A stretch of 25,336 bases of DNA from the IMG/VR virus record IMGVR_UViG_3300050014_000287, positions 1-25,336 of that record, one strand, 5' to 3'. Origin of the DNA: a virus. Of this stretch, positions 14,870 to 23,700 are shown one piece after another. The position numbers and the translations under genes were made by a program. The notes under the pieces were generated by a model. It ran no database searches and was not told where the DNA came from. It was given only the letters and a program-made list of their open reading frames with translations. Numbering within the stretch: position 1 is the first letter of the stretch; every line of letters begins with the position of its first letter.

Positions 14870-16979
14870 GGGCGGCGTGATCGTTGTCGTATCCGGCGAA
14901 GACAAAACCGGCGAAGTCTTCGCCGCAGTCAAAAAGCATTTGGACGAAACCCAGGCCGCCGCCAAGTCCACTTCGGAATCCCTCGGCAACATCGGCAAGA
15001 TACTCCAAAGCGGCCTCCAGACGGCGGGTATTGCCATCGGCATCGCTGCCATAGTGCAAGGTTTTAAATCGATGGTCACCTCCACCATGGAGGCCGGTGT
15101 CCAGCTTGCTCACCTGAATCAGCAGACTGGCATTTCCGTTGAAAACCTCTCCATCCTCAAATATGCTGCGCAATCGACCGGCGTTGACTTTGATACCCTC
15201 ACGCGTGGCTTCAAGAAACTCGCGGTCACTGCCTATGAGGCCGATAACGGGAACAAAACAGCAGCCAAAGGCTTTGCACAGCTCGGCATCTCCACCGAGC
15301 AACTCCGCGCCAAGGGTGATGATATGTATGGCGTTCTGACTCTGATCGCCGACAAATTCCACGCCATGCCCGACGGAATCAATAAGAGCGACACAGCCGC
15401 CAAAATCTTCGGCGCCCGCATGGGCTCTGAGATGATCCCCGTCCTTGATGCTCTCGGCGGCAAGATGGACTCAGTGAAAGCCGAGGCCCAGGCACTCGGC
15501 ATCGTGTGGGATGAAGCGGGAATCCAAAAGATGGAGGAGATGCATAAGACCTCCGCTAAACTTCAAGGCGCGCTACAGGGACTTGGCTTATCTCTTATCT
15601 CCGACCTCGCGACACCCCTTGAAACTGTCATTGTCGATCTGACAACCGCTATTACAAAAATGCAAACATTGATGGATATAGGTGGAAATATCCATAAGGC
15701 TAAGCAGGGCGATCAAGCTGCCACCACAATGGCATCGCTTCCCCTTGAATTGAGAGGCTTTTCCAATCCAGATAAAACCATGCATGATGCGGCAGCTCAA
15801 AAGGGTGCTCTAGAGGCCCAATTGAGAGCCGCAGGACTTTCAGAGGCAAAGAAAGCTGAGCTACAAAAGCAATGGCATGACGCGGATCTGCGCGAAAATG
15901 CCGCCTATTTCCAGAAGTCCACCGATCAGGTTTCTGCCGCCTATACCGCAAGAGAAAAGTTTGTAAAAGGTGATCCGAATGATCACAGGGGCCGTGTGGC
16001 CTTTTTGGCTGACGATAAGAAAACGACCGACAATCTCACAAATAGTCTTGCACAGCAAGCAGCGGCAATGTCGCGTCTAAACGATGCAATGAAGACTACT
16101 TCAAAGACGTCTTCGTCATCCGGTGGCGGCGGAGGTGCGCACAGCGGCTCTAGAGGCGGTGCAGCCGGCGGGGATGGACTGGTTGTCGTTCCGTGGTCAG
16201 AGACCGCGTTGCAATCACAGATGGATGCCGCGCAACACTTGTTGGATGAGGCTCAAACAAAACGAAAGGAGTTGTTTGATGAGGCTGCGGCTCGGGCTGC
16301 GGCGGATGGCCAGGCGGCGTGGGACAAGATGAACGCCACGGATCTATCGTCCGCCGGACAGGGACTCTTTGGTCCCGCTAAACTACCAAAGGCTACGCTG
16401 GCGCCACAGGCGGCCGATCATAATGCAATTGATGGTGAGGCGGAAAAGTTTGCTCACGGTGTCTTCGATCCGCTCTTTGACTTGGGCGAAAAATGGGACA
16501 AGCAATGGAAGCAAATCCGCACCAACATGCTCAAGGACATTGGGCAGACGGCGGAGTCTCAACTTTTCAAGGGATTGTTCGGGGATAGCACCGGACGCGG
16601 CGGCAAGGGCTGGGATGGTAGCGGAGGCCGAAAGGGCGTATCGGGAACTGGGGGAGCGGTAGGAGCGGGACTTTCGTCACTGGAGGGGCTGTTTCACAAG
16701 AAGTCCAGCCCGGTATCGAATGGGACGGGAGCCACCGGCGCGGGAACGGTGCTCAGTTCGGTTGCGAGCTCACTACAGGCAGGTAAGGCGGCGGGTGCGG
16801 GTGCGGGCGGCGTGCAAGTGATCATCAACAACACGGGCACGCCGCAACAGGTCGATTCCACGCTCCAGTCCGGCGGCGGTGCCGATCCTGAGCAGATGGT
16901 GATTCAGATCATGACGAAAGATTTGAACACCCATGGCCCAATGTCACAAGGAATTCTTGGGCTGCTCTCGATGGCTTAA
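14859..16979 (+). CDS. Tail length tape measure protein
   Basis: 706 aa, mostly helical, in the lambda H position. The N-terminal half has the usual features: VFAAVKKHLDETQAAAKST, a hydrophobic segment (GLQTAGIAIGIAAIVQGFK, residues 50-68), then QLAHLNQQTGISVENLSILKYAAQ and FKKLAVTAYEADNG, a pattern found in many tape measures. A second hydrophobic stretch is near residues 243-265. The middle holds charged helices, and the C-terminal third is Gly/Ser/Ala-rich with GGVQVIINNTGTPQQV near the end. At about 0.15 nm per residue a tail near 100 nm would be expected if the whole chain is used. The ATG overlaps the T-like stop. The stop overlaps that of the facing minus-strand gene. Confidence 0.88.
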   Translation: MASKGGVIVVVSGEDKTGEVFAAVKKHLDETQAAAKSTSESLGNIGKILQSGLQTAGIAIGIAAIVQGFKSMVTSTMEAGVQLAHLNQQTGISVENLSILKYAAQSTGVDFDTLTRGFKKLAVTAYEADNGNKTAAKGFAQLGISTEQLRAKGDDMYGVLTLIADKFHAMPDGINKSDTAAKIFGARMGSEMIPVLDALGGKMDSVKAEAQALGIVWDEAGIQKMEEMHKTSAKLQGALQGLGLSLISDLATPLETVIVDLTTAITKMQTLMDIGGNIHKAKQGDQAATTMASLPLELRGFSNPDKTMHDAAAQKGALEAQLRAAGLSEAKKAELQKQWHDADLRENAAYFQKSTDQVSAAYTAREKFVKGDPNDHRGRVAFLADDKKTTDNLTNSLAQQAAAMSRLNDAMKTTSKTSSSSGGGGGAHSGSRGGAAGGDGLVVVPWSETALQSQMDAAQHLLDEAQTKRKELFDEAAARAAADGQAAWDKMNATDLSSAGQGLFGPAKLPKATLAPQAADHNAIDGEAEKFAHGVFDPLFDLGEKWDKQWKQIRTNMLKDIGQTAESQLFKGLFGDSTGRGGKGWDGSGGRKGVSGTGGAVGAGLSSLEGLFHKKSSPVSNGTGATGAGTVLSSVASSLQAGKAAGAGAGGVQVIINNTGTPQQVDSTLQSGGGADPEQMVIQIMTKDLNTHGPMSQGILGLLSMA

Positions 16980-17944
16980 ATCTGAGGGATGAGTTGGAAT
17001 GAATCCAGAAAGCGTAAAGCATCGGGATATGGTTGCCCTATTCTCGATACCACTGCTGTTTTATAGAACTTGGTGCCGACTAAATAGAAGCGGGCAGAAT
17101 AGTGGCCTATAGCGCTCTCTGCCTCAAACTCGATACCAGAGTGAGTGCCGAGTATGATTTTTTTCTCACTGAGAAGATGTGACGTGGAAGCCGTTAGAAA
17201 GCCATCTTTTACACGTTGCAACTCAGCATCAGAATCTAAGCCTCCAATTCCGCGATCATCCATCGTGACGAACATTCCTGTTTGACCATCCTGTGCAAAA
17301 TATAGGCGTAATTCAACGGTTCCCGTAGGCGTTGGAACATTATTTTTTGTTAAATGTGGCTCAGAGGGGCAGGAAACACTAAACCCATCAGAGGGATAAC
17401 TGTAAGTTTTAAACTGCGCGGCTTGCGTGGCAGCAAGCGGAATAGGCTGTTCGCTGGGCTGCAAAACTCCGACGATGGAATAAGTCTCGCTCTCTGTTAC
17501 TCCGGTACCATCGAGGCTCGGTGCTTGCATGGATAATTTTACTTGGCTGTGTTTGAATGTTGCATATATTGTGTCGTTTGGCCAAGGTCTCCTGCAATCA
17601 CGATAGACGGTAGATGCTCGATTATCCGCTAATGCGTTGGCTATATTGGCAGATATGTTAGCCTTCGCCACGCATTGTGCTATCACGATGCGTCCGTCCG
17701 GTAAAAGAAGTTTCAACGTTGCCCCTGTTATACTCACCGTGCCAGAGTCAGGAAGTGTCCAATGAGAAGTACACCCCGTGCTGTAGCAGTATGTGCTATC
17801 TTTCCCCTCAACTTCCCAATTATAAGAAGAGGTCATCGGAACATTTTCTATTATGGTAACTTTGATCTTTTTACTGTCTTCGGTCCATGCAAAGGCAGCG
17901 GAAAGGGAAAAGCAGAGAACGAGCGCGAGAAGCAGTCTGCGCAT
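16976..17944 (-). CDS. Predicted secreted accessory protein (moron)
   Basis: 322 aa. A signal peptide covers residues 1-19 (MRRLLLALVLCFSLSAAFA). The first mature part (20-165) has Cys at 53, 58, 91 and 117 and the string LKLLLPDGRIVIAQC, then DNRASTVYRDCRRP and ESETYSIVGVLQP. I associate this layout with secreted proteins of Acidobacteriota; that is from memory and unchecked. A second domain (180-322) starts YSYPSDGFSVSCP and ends ALRFLDSFQLIPQI, similar in layout to PsbP/DUF1795-type lipid- or surface-associated domains. The gene is on the opposite strand to the tail operon, more AT-rich than its neighbours, and has its own GGAGGT and a TATACT box. This suits a moron expressed from a prophage and acting in the envelope or outside the cell. 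Confidence 0.75.
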   Translation of the reverse strand: MRRLLLALVLCFSLSAAFAWTEDSKKIKVTIIENVPMTSSYNWEVEGKDSTYCYSTGCTSHWTLPDSGTVSITGATLKLLLPDGRIVIAQCVAKANISANIANALADNRASTVYRDCRRPWPNDTIYATFKHSQVKLSMQAPSLDGTGVTESETYSIVGVLQPSEQPIPLAATQAAQFKTYSYPSDGFSVSCPSEPHLTKNNVPTPTGTVELRLYFAQDGQTGMFVTMDDRGIGGLDSDAELQRVKDGFLTASTSHLLSEKKIILGTHSGIEFEAESAIGHYSARFYLVGTKFYKTAVVSRIGQPYPDALRFLDSFQLIPQI

Positions 17945-17947
17945 ATT

Positions 17948-17998
17948 ACCTCCAAATGAAAGCGCCCTAAGTATACAACGCCACGCCGTGTTTTAATC
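17948..17998 (-). promoter_or_regulatory. Promoter and ribosome site of the minus-strand secreted gene
   Basis: On the minus strand, TATACT (17970-17975) matches the -10 consensus at five of six bases. The -35 is weak (TTAAAA or GATTAA at 15-17 bp). GGAGGT (17948-17953) lies 3 nt before ATG. This is the clearest promoter-like sequence in the window and would allow expression independent of the late operon. Confidence 0.45.
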
Positions 17999-18044
17999 GA
18001 TGGCCAGTGGAAAAATCGCAGTGATCTCCATCTCAATTAAAGTT

Positions 18045-18752
18045 TTAGCCTTGAATCCGCAGACCGCGCGCCATGATCTGCCGCCAATTCTCTTGCCATA
18101 GTTCCGGGAAGGCCGCTTGCGCCGCGCGCTCCACATCCTGCTGCATTTCGAGCTTTGGCTTGATGCGCGCCTCGGGGATGAGCAGATAAAATGGGTAAGC
18201 GTCCCGATCCGTCCAGTACCGGCCCATGATGGCCTTGTGTCCATCGCCAAGGCTCTGCACAAAGAACACGAACCCCTGTACAACTTTCTGGTTGCGCAGT
18301 GCAATCTGGCCTTTGCGCGTGCGCGCCGTGAATCGGCCGCCCACCGCAGTGAGCAGCGCGCCTGGCTTTAGTTCTGCCGGAATGATCCCTGGGGCCAGTT
18401 GCCGGAGGTATTTGGTTGGCACCGAAATATAATGATGTCCACCCCACGGAACTTTCTCGCCGCCGTCCTCCTGGATGCCAAGATAATCAGGGTGGCCAGG
18501 CGTGTCGGTGTGCGTGTGAACGTCGGCCTCGATCACCACGCCATTCTTTTCCGCCGGCTTGATGCGGATGCCTTGCTGTGTGAAGTTGTTCCGGAGCGTG
18601 AACTTTCCGCCTAGGTTCTCTTGCACCACGGTCTGTCCGGCCTTCGCGCATCCCGTCAGCGTCTTGGCCAGGGCAAACGGTAGCTGCCTCTTTTGCAGAT
18701 CGTTCAAGCCCGCCACCGCTTCACTCACATCCACCGTTGCTTTGAGTTGCAT
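18045..18752 (-). CDS. Minor tail protein Z-like, encoded on the opposite strand
   Basis: 235 aa from ATG 18752 (MQLKATVDVSEAVAG); an upstream in-frame ATG at 18788 adds 12 residues. The pattern agrees with lambda gpZ and related tail completion proteins: VAGLNDLQKRQLPFALAKTL, a helix with AKAGQTVVQENLGGKFTLRN, IRIKPAEKNGVVIEADV, a central DYLGIQEDGGEKVPWGGHHY, SVPTKYLRQLAPGIIPAEL, KAIMGRYWTDRDAYPFYLLIPEA, then a closing amphipathic helix (MQQDVERAAQAAFPELWQ). GpZ is needed for correct joining of tail to head. Here it is on the minus strand between tape measure and M, while the usual Z slot holds an SSB gene. No clear promoter lies in the 45 bp between it and the divergent M-like gene, so one would have to lie inside the M-like coding region. 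Confidence 0.6.
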   Translation of the reverse strand: MQLKATVDVSEAVAGLNDLQKRQLPFALAKTLTGCAKAGQTVVQENLGGKFTLRNNFTQQGIRIKPAEKNGVVIEADVHTHTDTPGHPDYLGIQEDGGEKVPWGGHHYISVPTKYLRQLAPGIIPAELKPGALLTAVGGRFTARTRKGQIALRNQKVVQGFVFFVQSLGDGHKAIMGRYWTDRDAYPFYLLIPEARIKPKLEMQQDVERAAQAAFPELWQENWRQIMARGLRIQG

Positions 18753-18797
18753 GGCTCCATTTTGCGCCCTTTTCGATAAGAGCCGCATGGTTGAGTT

Positions 18798-19733
18798 ATG
18801 GCGACATTCCCGCTCATCTTCCCAAGCCTTTCGCGCCAACCGTCGATGGATACCTCAAAAAAAACCGAGGATGACACGATCCGTGATCCGATGGAGAGCG
18901 GGGATGTTGCTACGCGCCCGCGCGGAACCCGAGCCCGCCGCACATGGCCCTTCAACGTCCGTAACCTGGTCGCTGAGGATGTTCGCGCGTTGGATGAGTT
19001 TTTTATGTCCTCGTCTTACGCGGCGCGCGGCGGCAACGCATTCCTCTATCCCAATCTGCTCCCCAATTGGTCCTTTGAGTTCCCGGCCCTCAACGCCACT
19101 GACATTGTCTCCGGTTGGAACGCAGCCGCAGTAACTCAGGAGTCCATCGGTATCTCAACCGCAACCGTTGCGGATGGCACCCAGGCAATCAGCTTTGGCA
19201 CCGTGGCGGGGCAGGCTGTCGCGGCGAATACAACCGCCTCCGCGCAGCTCAACTGTGGCGTCGCGGTGCCCTGCAAGCCCGGCGAGGTGTATGTCTTCAC
19301 TGGGCAAGTAAACGCCAACGCGGGAACGCTGGCCGCCGGTGTCCTGAACGCGCAGGTAAGCGTGTCTTTCTTGGACGGCTACGGCAACCCGCTCTCCGCA
19401 CTCACTGGGCCTTCCGCAACCATCGGCGGCGGATGGCTCCCGTACGGATACCAGTTCACCGTTCCCGCCAATGCTGTGAGCTGCAGCATCGCTCTGCTTA
19501 CCACGCTCACCAATTCCACCGGAGTGGCCATCATGCTCGACGGCTCCGCGTCGGTTGCTTGGGACACAGTGGGCTGTGCGCTGCAAACCCCGCTCACGCT
19601 CTACGGCCGCATGGTTGGATCACATTCGCTCGGTTGCCTTGTGCGCTTTTCTTCGCTGCCTGAAATAGCCGACATCGGCTGGGGAAACGGCGTAAAAGTC
19701 TACGGAGCCAAACTCGAGCTCCAGGAGGTCTGA
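18798..19733 (+). CDS. Minor tail protein M-like with an inserted carbohydrate-binding-like domain
   Basis: 311 aa. Residues 1-84 (FPLIFPSLSRQPSMDTSKKT, GTRARRTWPFNVRNLVAEDV, LDEFFMSSSYAARGGNAFLY) and 278-311 (LGCLVRFSSLPEIADIGWGN, KVYGAKLELQEV) look like the two halves of an M-type tail tip protein, in which GG..F is normally followed at once by the last strands. Between them, residues 85-268 form a separate beta-rich domain: NLLPNWSFEFPALNATDIVS, GW, then alternating strands with TTLTNSTGVAIMLDGSASVAW. NL..NWSFE...GW resembles the start of CBM4/9-type jelly rolls. M joins tape measure and tail tip. The insert would project from the tip and could bind a host glycan. The stop overlaps the L ATG (TGATG). 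Confidence 0.7.
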   Translation: MATFPLIFPSLSRQPSMDTSKKTEDDTIRDPMESGDVATRPRGTRARRTWPFNVRNLVAEDVRALDEFFMSSSYAARGGNAFLYPNLLPNWSFEFPALNATDIVSGWNAAAVTQESIGISTATVADGTQAISFGTVAGQAVAANTTASAQLNCGVAVPCKPGEVYVFTGQVNANAGTLAAGVLNAQVSVSFLDGYGNPLSALTGPSATIGGGWLPYGYQFTVPANAVSCSIALLTTLTNSTGVAIMLDGSASVAWDTVGCALQTPLTLYGRMVGSHSLGCLVRFSSLPEIADIGWGNGVKVYGAKLELQEV

Positions 19734-20398
19734 TGAGCGCCGGTGCATCTCCCATGGCGGTTCTATCTTTGGCCGCGCAACGCGATAAATCCAAACTTGC
19801 CTCGGGCGACGCTTGGATTCTGCTTTTGGATATTATTTGGTCTGGCACACACATTCGCCTAGCGCGCAACGTGGACCCTATCCAGTTCGATGCTGGAGAC
19901 GGCAACGGAGTTCAGACCTATCAAGCCTTCAATTTTGACTTGCAGGTCCAGCAGCCTGGCAATTCAACCTTACCGACGATCACCCTGACCGCATCGAATG
20001 TCATGCGCATCTTGCAAGGTATTATTGAGCAATATGCGGGCATCGCGGGCGCCACCGCGAACCTTTACGTCTATAACACCGCGCATCCCTCCGGTGAACC
20101 AAACCTGGCCGTAACGACGACCGTAATGAAGACCGTCTGCACGGCGGAGGTGGTCACCTTTACGCTCTCAGCTCCATCTCCTATGCGTCAGCTTTTCCCT
20201 AAGTATCTTTATCGTGCCGATTTTTGCATGTATGTCAGTAATTACAAGGGGCCGCAATGCCGGTATGCTGGCGCACTCGCAAACTGCGACGGAACCTATT
20301 CTGGAGCAAATGGCTGTGTAGTGCATGACAACGCGGGCCGCTTCGGAGCTTTCCCCGGAATCGGAACCAACGGCATGGTTTTGGCGGCGCAGCAATGA
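19733..20398 (+). CDS. Minor tail protein L-like, four-cysteine metal site
   Basis: 221 aa, preceded by GGAGGT and overlapping the M-like stop by one base. The N-terminal beta domain has THIRLARNVDPIQFDAGDG, FNFDLQVQQPGNSTLPTITL and NVMRILQGIIEQYAGIAGA. The C-terminal part holds C165, C176, C185 and C195 in the pattern C..YVSNYKGPQCRY, ANCDGTYSGANGC and HDNAGRFGAFPGIG. Lambda gpL carries an iron-sulfur cluster on four Cys of its C-terminal domain, and this arrangement corresponds well. It is a tail tip component between M and K. The first 25 residues are Ala/Ser-rich and could be removed without harm to the fold, so a later start is possible. Confidence 0.85.
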   Translation: MSAGASPMAVLSLAAQRDKSKLASGDAWILLLDIIWSGTHIRLARNVDPIQFDAGDGNGVQTYQAFNFDLQVQQPGNSTLPTITLTASNVMRILQGIIEQYAGIAGATANLYVYNTAHPSGEPNLAVTTTVMKTVCTAEVVTFTLSAPSPMRQLFPKYLYRADFCMYVSNYKGPQCRYAGALANCDGTYSGANGCVVHDNAGRFGAFPGIGTNGMVLAAQQ

Positions 20399-20775
20399 CA
20401 ACAAAACTACCGTCCTCACTATGGCTTGACTTGTTGGGCAAGCCTTTCAGTGACGGCGCTCGCGGTCCGTATGCGTATGACTGCGTGGGCTTGCTCCTGG
20501 AACTCGAGTACCGCTTCGGCAATCCAGTTCCCGCTTGGGTGAGCCATGTGCGCGAACTGGCCGGCGCGCTAGGCTCCTGGGAGCCAATCACCGATCCTCA
20601 GCCTGGGGATGGCATCCTGATCCGGTCCGATAACCCACGCTGGCATGTGGGGGTGGTCTGCGGAGATGGTTATATGATTCATGCCCATCCGGACTGTGGA
20701 GTGGTCAGAGAGCGGTATAACTGCTTTCCGTGGCAAGCTCGAATTGAGGGCTTCTATCGATGGAAACAGGTCTGA
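20395..20775 (+). CDS. NlpC/P60-type peptidase, K-like tail tip protein
   Basis: 126 aa. It has the NlpC/P60 cysteine peptidase core: Cys30 in YAYDCVGLLLELEYRFG as nucleophile, His84 in PRWHVGVVCG as base and a His at 96 or 98 in YMIHAHPDCGVVRER as third residue. GDGILI lies just before the His strand, as in this family. The enzyme cuts peptide cross-links of peptidoglycan and probably opens the cell wall during DNA entry. It is the C-terminal half of lambda gpK alone; the N-terminal JAB domain of gpK is missing. Its ATG overlaps the L stop (ATGA), and its end overlaps the I-J gene by 16 bp. Confidence 0.9.
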   Translation: MTTKLPSSLWLDLLGKPFSDGARGPYAYDCVGLLLELEYRFGNPVPAWVSHVRELAGALGSWEPITDPQPGDGILIRSDNPRWHVGVVCGDGYMIHAHPDCGVVRERYNCFPWQARIEGFYRWKQV

Positions 20776-23700
20776 TCCCGAATGAGTTAGCCAATATTAC
20801 ATGCGTTGAGCCGCCAATCTCCGTTCCGGGCCTGTTTCCTCTTGCTTGTCGCTCCGTCCATATCATCGAGAACCTGAATCCTTTTCGGCCAGAGGATAAG
20901 CGCGTTATCGAGATTGATCCGCTGGATAACGAGAGTCTGGCGGCGATTGTCACGCGCGTCGGCCTGCACCCGGAAGACTATGAGTGCAGTCTCAATGGCG
21001 GCCTGATTCCAACGAGTGAAATATGGGCCACAGCGGTTAGCTGCGGCAATGATATTGTTCTTTTTCCTCGGACGGCTGGCGGCGCTGCGAAAAGTATGCT
21101 TGCCATACTGGGCGGAATCGTTGCCTGTCTTGCTGTTGGTCTGGCGATGTTCTTTTGCCCAGCCCTTGTACCGTTTGTCCTGGCAAATTGGAACATTGTC
21201 GTTGGTGGTTGCTTTTTAGGCGGCGAGATGCTGACAGCGTATCTGCTTCAGCCCGGCCAGCCCTCTCCGGCATCTTATTCCACAACCTATGATCCTACCG
21301 GGCCAAAGGGGCTTGCACGGCCAGGCGTACCCGTTCCGAAGGCGTATGGAACATTCGGATGGTGCGGAAATATTGTTTCCAGCTATGTGAGTTTCGCCGG
21401 GCCGAAAGCGTATATCAACGCGCTGGTAAGTTACGGCTGGGGAATTGCTAACAATATCGCTTCCCCGCTCCTCAACAATCAGAACATTTCTAATTTTGCC
21501 GACTGCTCATATCAGACCCGGCTCGGCAGCAACACCCAGGCGGCTATCGACGGCTTTGATAGCACGGTCAACGGCTACCCCCAAGATATTGAGCTTCTAG
21601 TGGCGAATGGGCACTTCGTTGTTTCCGGCACCGGAACGAACGTGCAAGGGTTGGAAATCACCGTGAAGTTCCCCCGCGGCCTCTATTGCGTCACAGCCGA
21701 TGGAAATTATGTAACCTGCCACTTTATTTACAGCATCGAAGTGGCCCCGCACGACTCCAATGATTGGACCATGCCGCTTTTTCCGAACATGGCTAATACC
21801 AGCACGGTGGCCAGCTTCCATTCGGGCGATACCTATGAGACCTGGCCGGCTTGGGTTGTCATCCCCACGGATCAGTTTGCTGGAAGCGGCCTCGTCTACG
21901 CCTCCGATAATGGAACGCACACGCCCGGTGATCCATGGACCTCGACGGAGAGTGTCACAACCATTAACCCGGATGGCTCATCCGGTAGCACGAGCCATAC
22001 ATTTCAAGGCGTTTGGCAGCCCTGCGATCCTAATACCAACCCTGTGTTATGTAGCTCGTGGTTCCAGGGATTCGTTCACGTTCAGAACTACACCACTTCG
22101 GCCATCTTTGATACCCAGTGCATCTATGGCCTCACGCCAGGCCAGTGGGATGTGCGCGTTACCAAAATCTGCTACTACCAGGATCAGCACTTACCCATTT
22201 ACAGCGACTCGACCGATGCACAGCATGTGGCGGATGGCTGGCTGTGGAATATCAACGAGCTTTTCTGGTCGAATCTAACTTACCCGAACATGGTCTTGCT
22301 GGGCGTGAAAGCGCTGGCTACCGAGCAGATGAGCGGCGCGAATATACAGATCATGGCCACCATTACCCATGATATTGGCGCAGACACCGTACTGCCGGCG
22401 GCGCTGGCTATTTATGAGCACGATAATCCGGCCATCGTGGCCTATGATGTGCTGACCAATCCGACCTATGGCATGGGTGTGCTCCCTGTCAATATCGACG
22501 TACCAGCCTTCGTTGCCTGGGCAGACTTCAATGACGAGCTGGTGACCAATCAGAATGGCAGCCAGGTGCGCCGTCACATCTTCGCGGGTGTCTTCGATCA
22601 AACGAGCGATGCCTGGAAGACACTCCAAACCATCGGCAATATGAGCCGTGCGGCTTTAGTTCCACTGGGAATGCGGTACACGGTGATTCTCGATGCGCCC
22701 GCCGATCCGGTGCAGCTTTTCACGGTAGGCAACGTAAAGAAGGACAGCTTTAAAGAGGAATGGCTCTCGCTCGATGAGCGCGCAACACTGATCGAATGCG
22801 CATTCGCGGATGCGGCCCGCAATTACCGCATGGACCTGCCCGTCTCGGCGATGACCGCGGCAGACATGAATTCCGGTCTTGAGCCGAAGATTGCACGCAC
22901 ACAACTGATTGGCTGCACGAGTCGAGATCAGGCTTGGCGCTGGGCATATCATCAACTAATTTCTACCAAACTTTCACTGCGCACGATCCAGTTTTCCGCT
23001 CCCATTGAGGCGGTATGTTGCAAAATCGGATCGGTGATTGCCTTCCAGTCCGACGTGACGCAATGGGGCGTCGGTGGCCGTGTACAGCCAGGCTCGACGC
23101 TGACCACTCTCAATATCGAGCGCACAGATCTCACTTTTGCCCCAGCCGCTGGATGGACAGTCAGCGTGCAGCATCCAGTGGTGAATCTTGGCACGGCACA
23201 GGTGTCCTCCACTTCCTCGAATGGCTCTATCGTCTACACCGCCGCTCCGCTGCCTCTGGGGCGTATTCTGAAAGCCGTGGGCCCTGATGGCACGGAATAT
23301 ACTGTCAACTCATATGGAGGTTCCGCGCTTACGCTTTCCGGCCCATCTTCACTTGTAAGCGGACAGACCATCACGCTCTACGACCAAGGCATGATCGAAT
23401 GCCTGAATGTGCTCAGCGTAGTAACCACACCCGCATCTTCCAGCGGTTCCGGCGGCGCCGTAATTACTGTTTCCGGCTCTTTCTCCGCAGTGCCATCAAC
23501 GGATAGCTCTTGGGCATATGGCCAGAGTGCAGGCGGCCAGCCCGCCAAGCTATTTCGTGTGATCAGCATTAAACAATCAGGAGATTTTAATTTCGACCTC
23601 GTGGCCCTCGAATACAATGCCGTTATCTACGAGGATGTTGTTCCGAACTACGGCCAGATCGTGGGCGTGCCAGATTCCACCCCAGCGATTATCAATCTCA

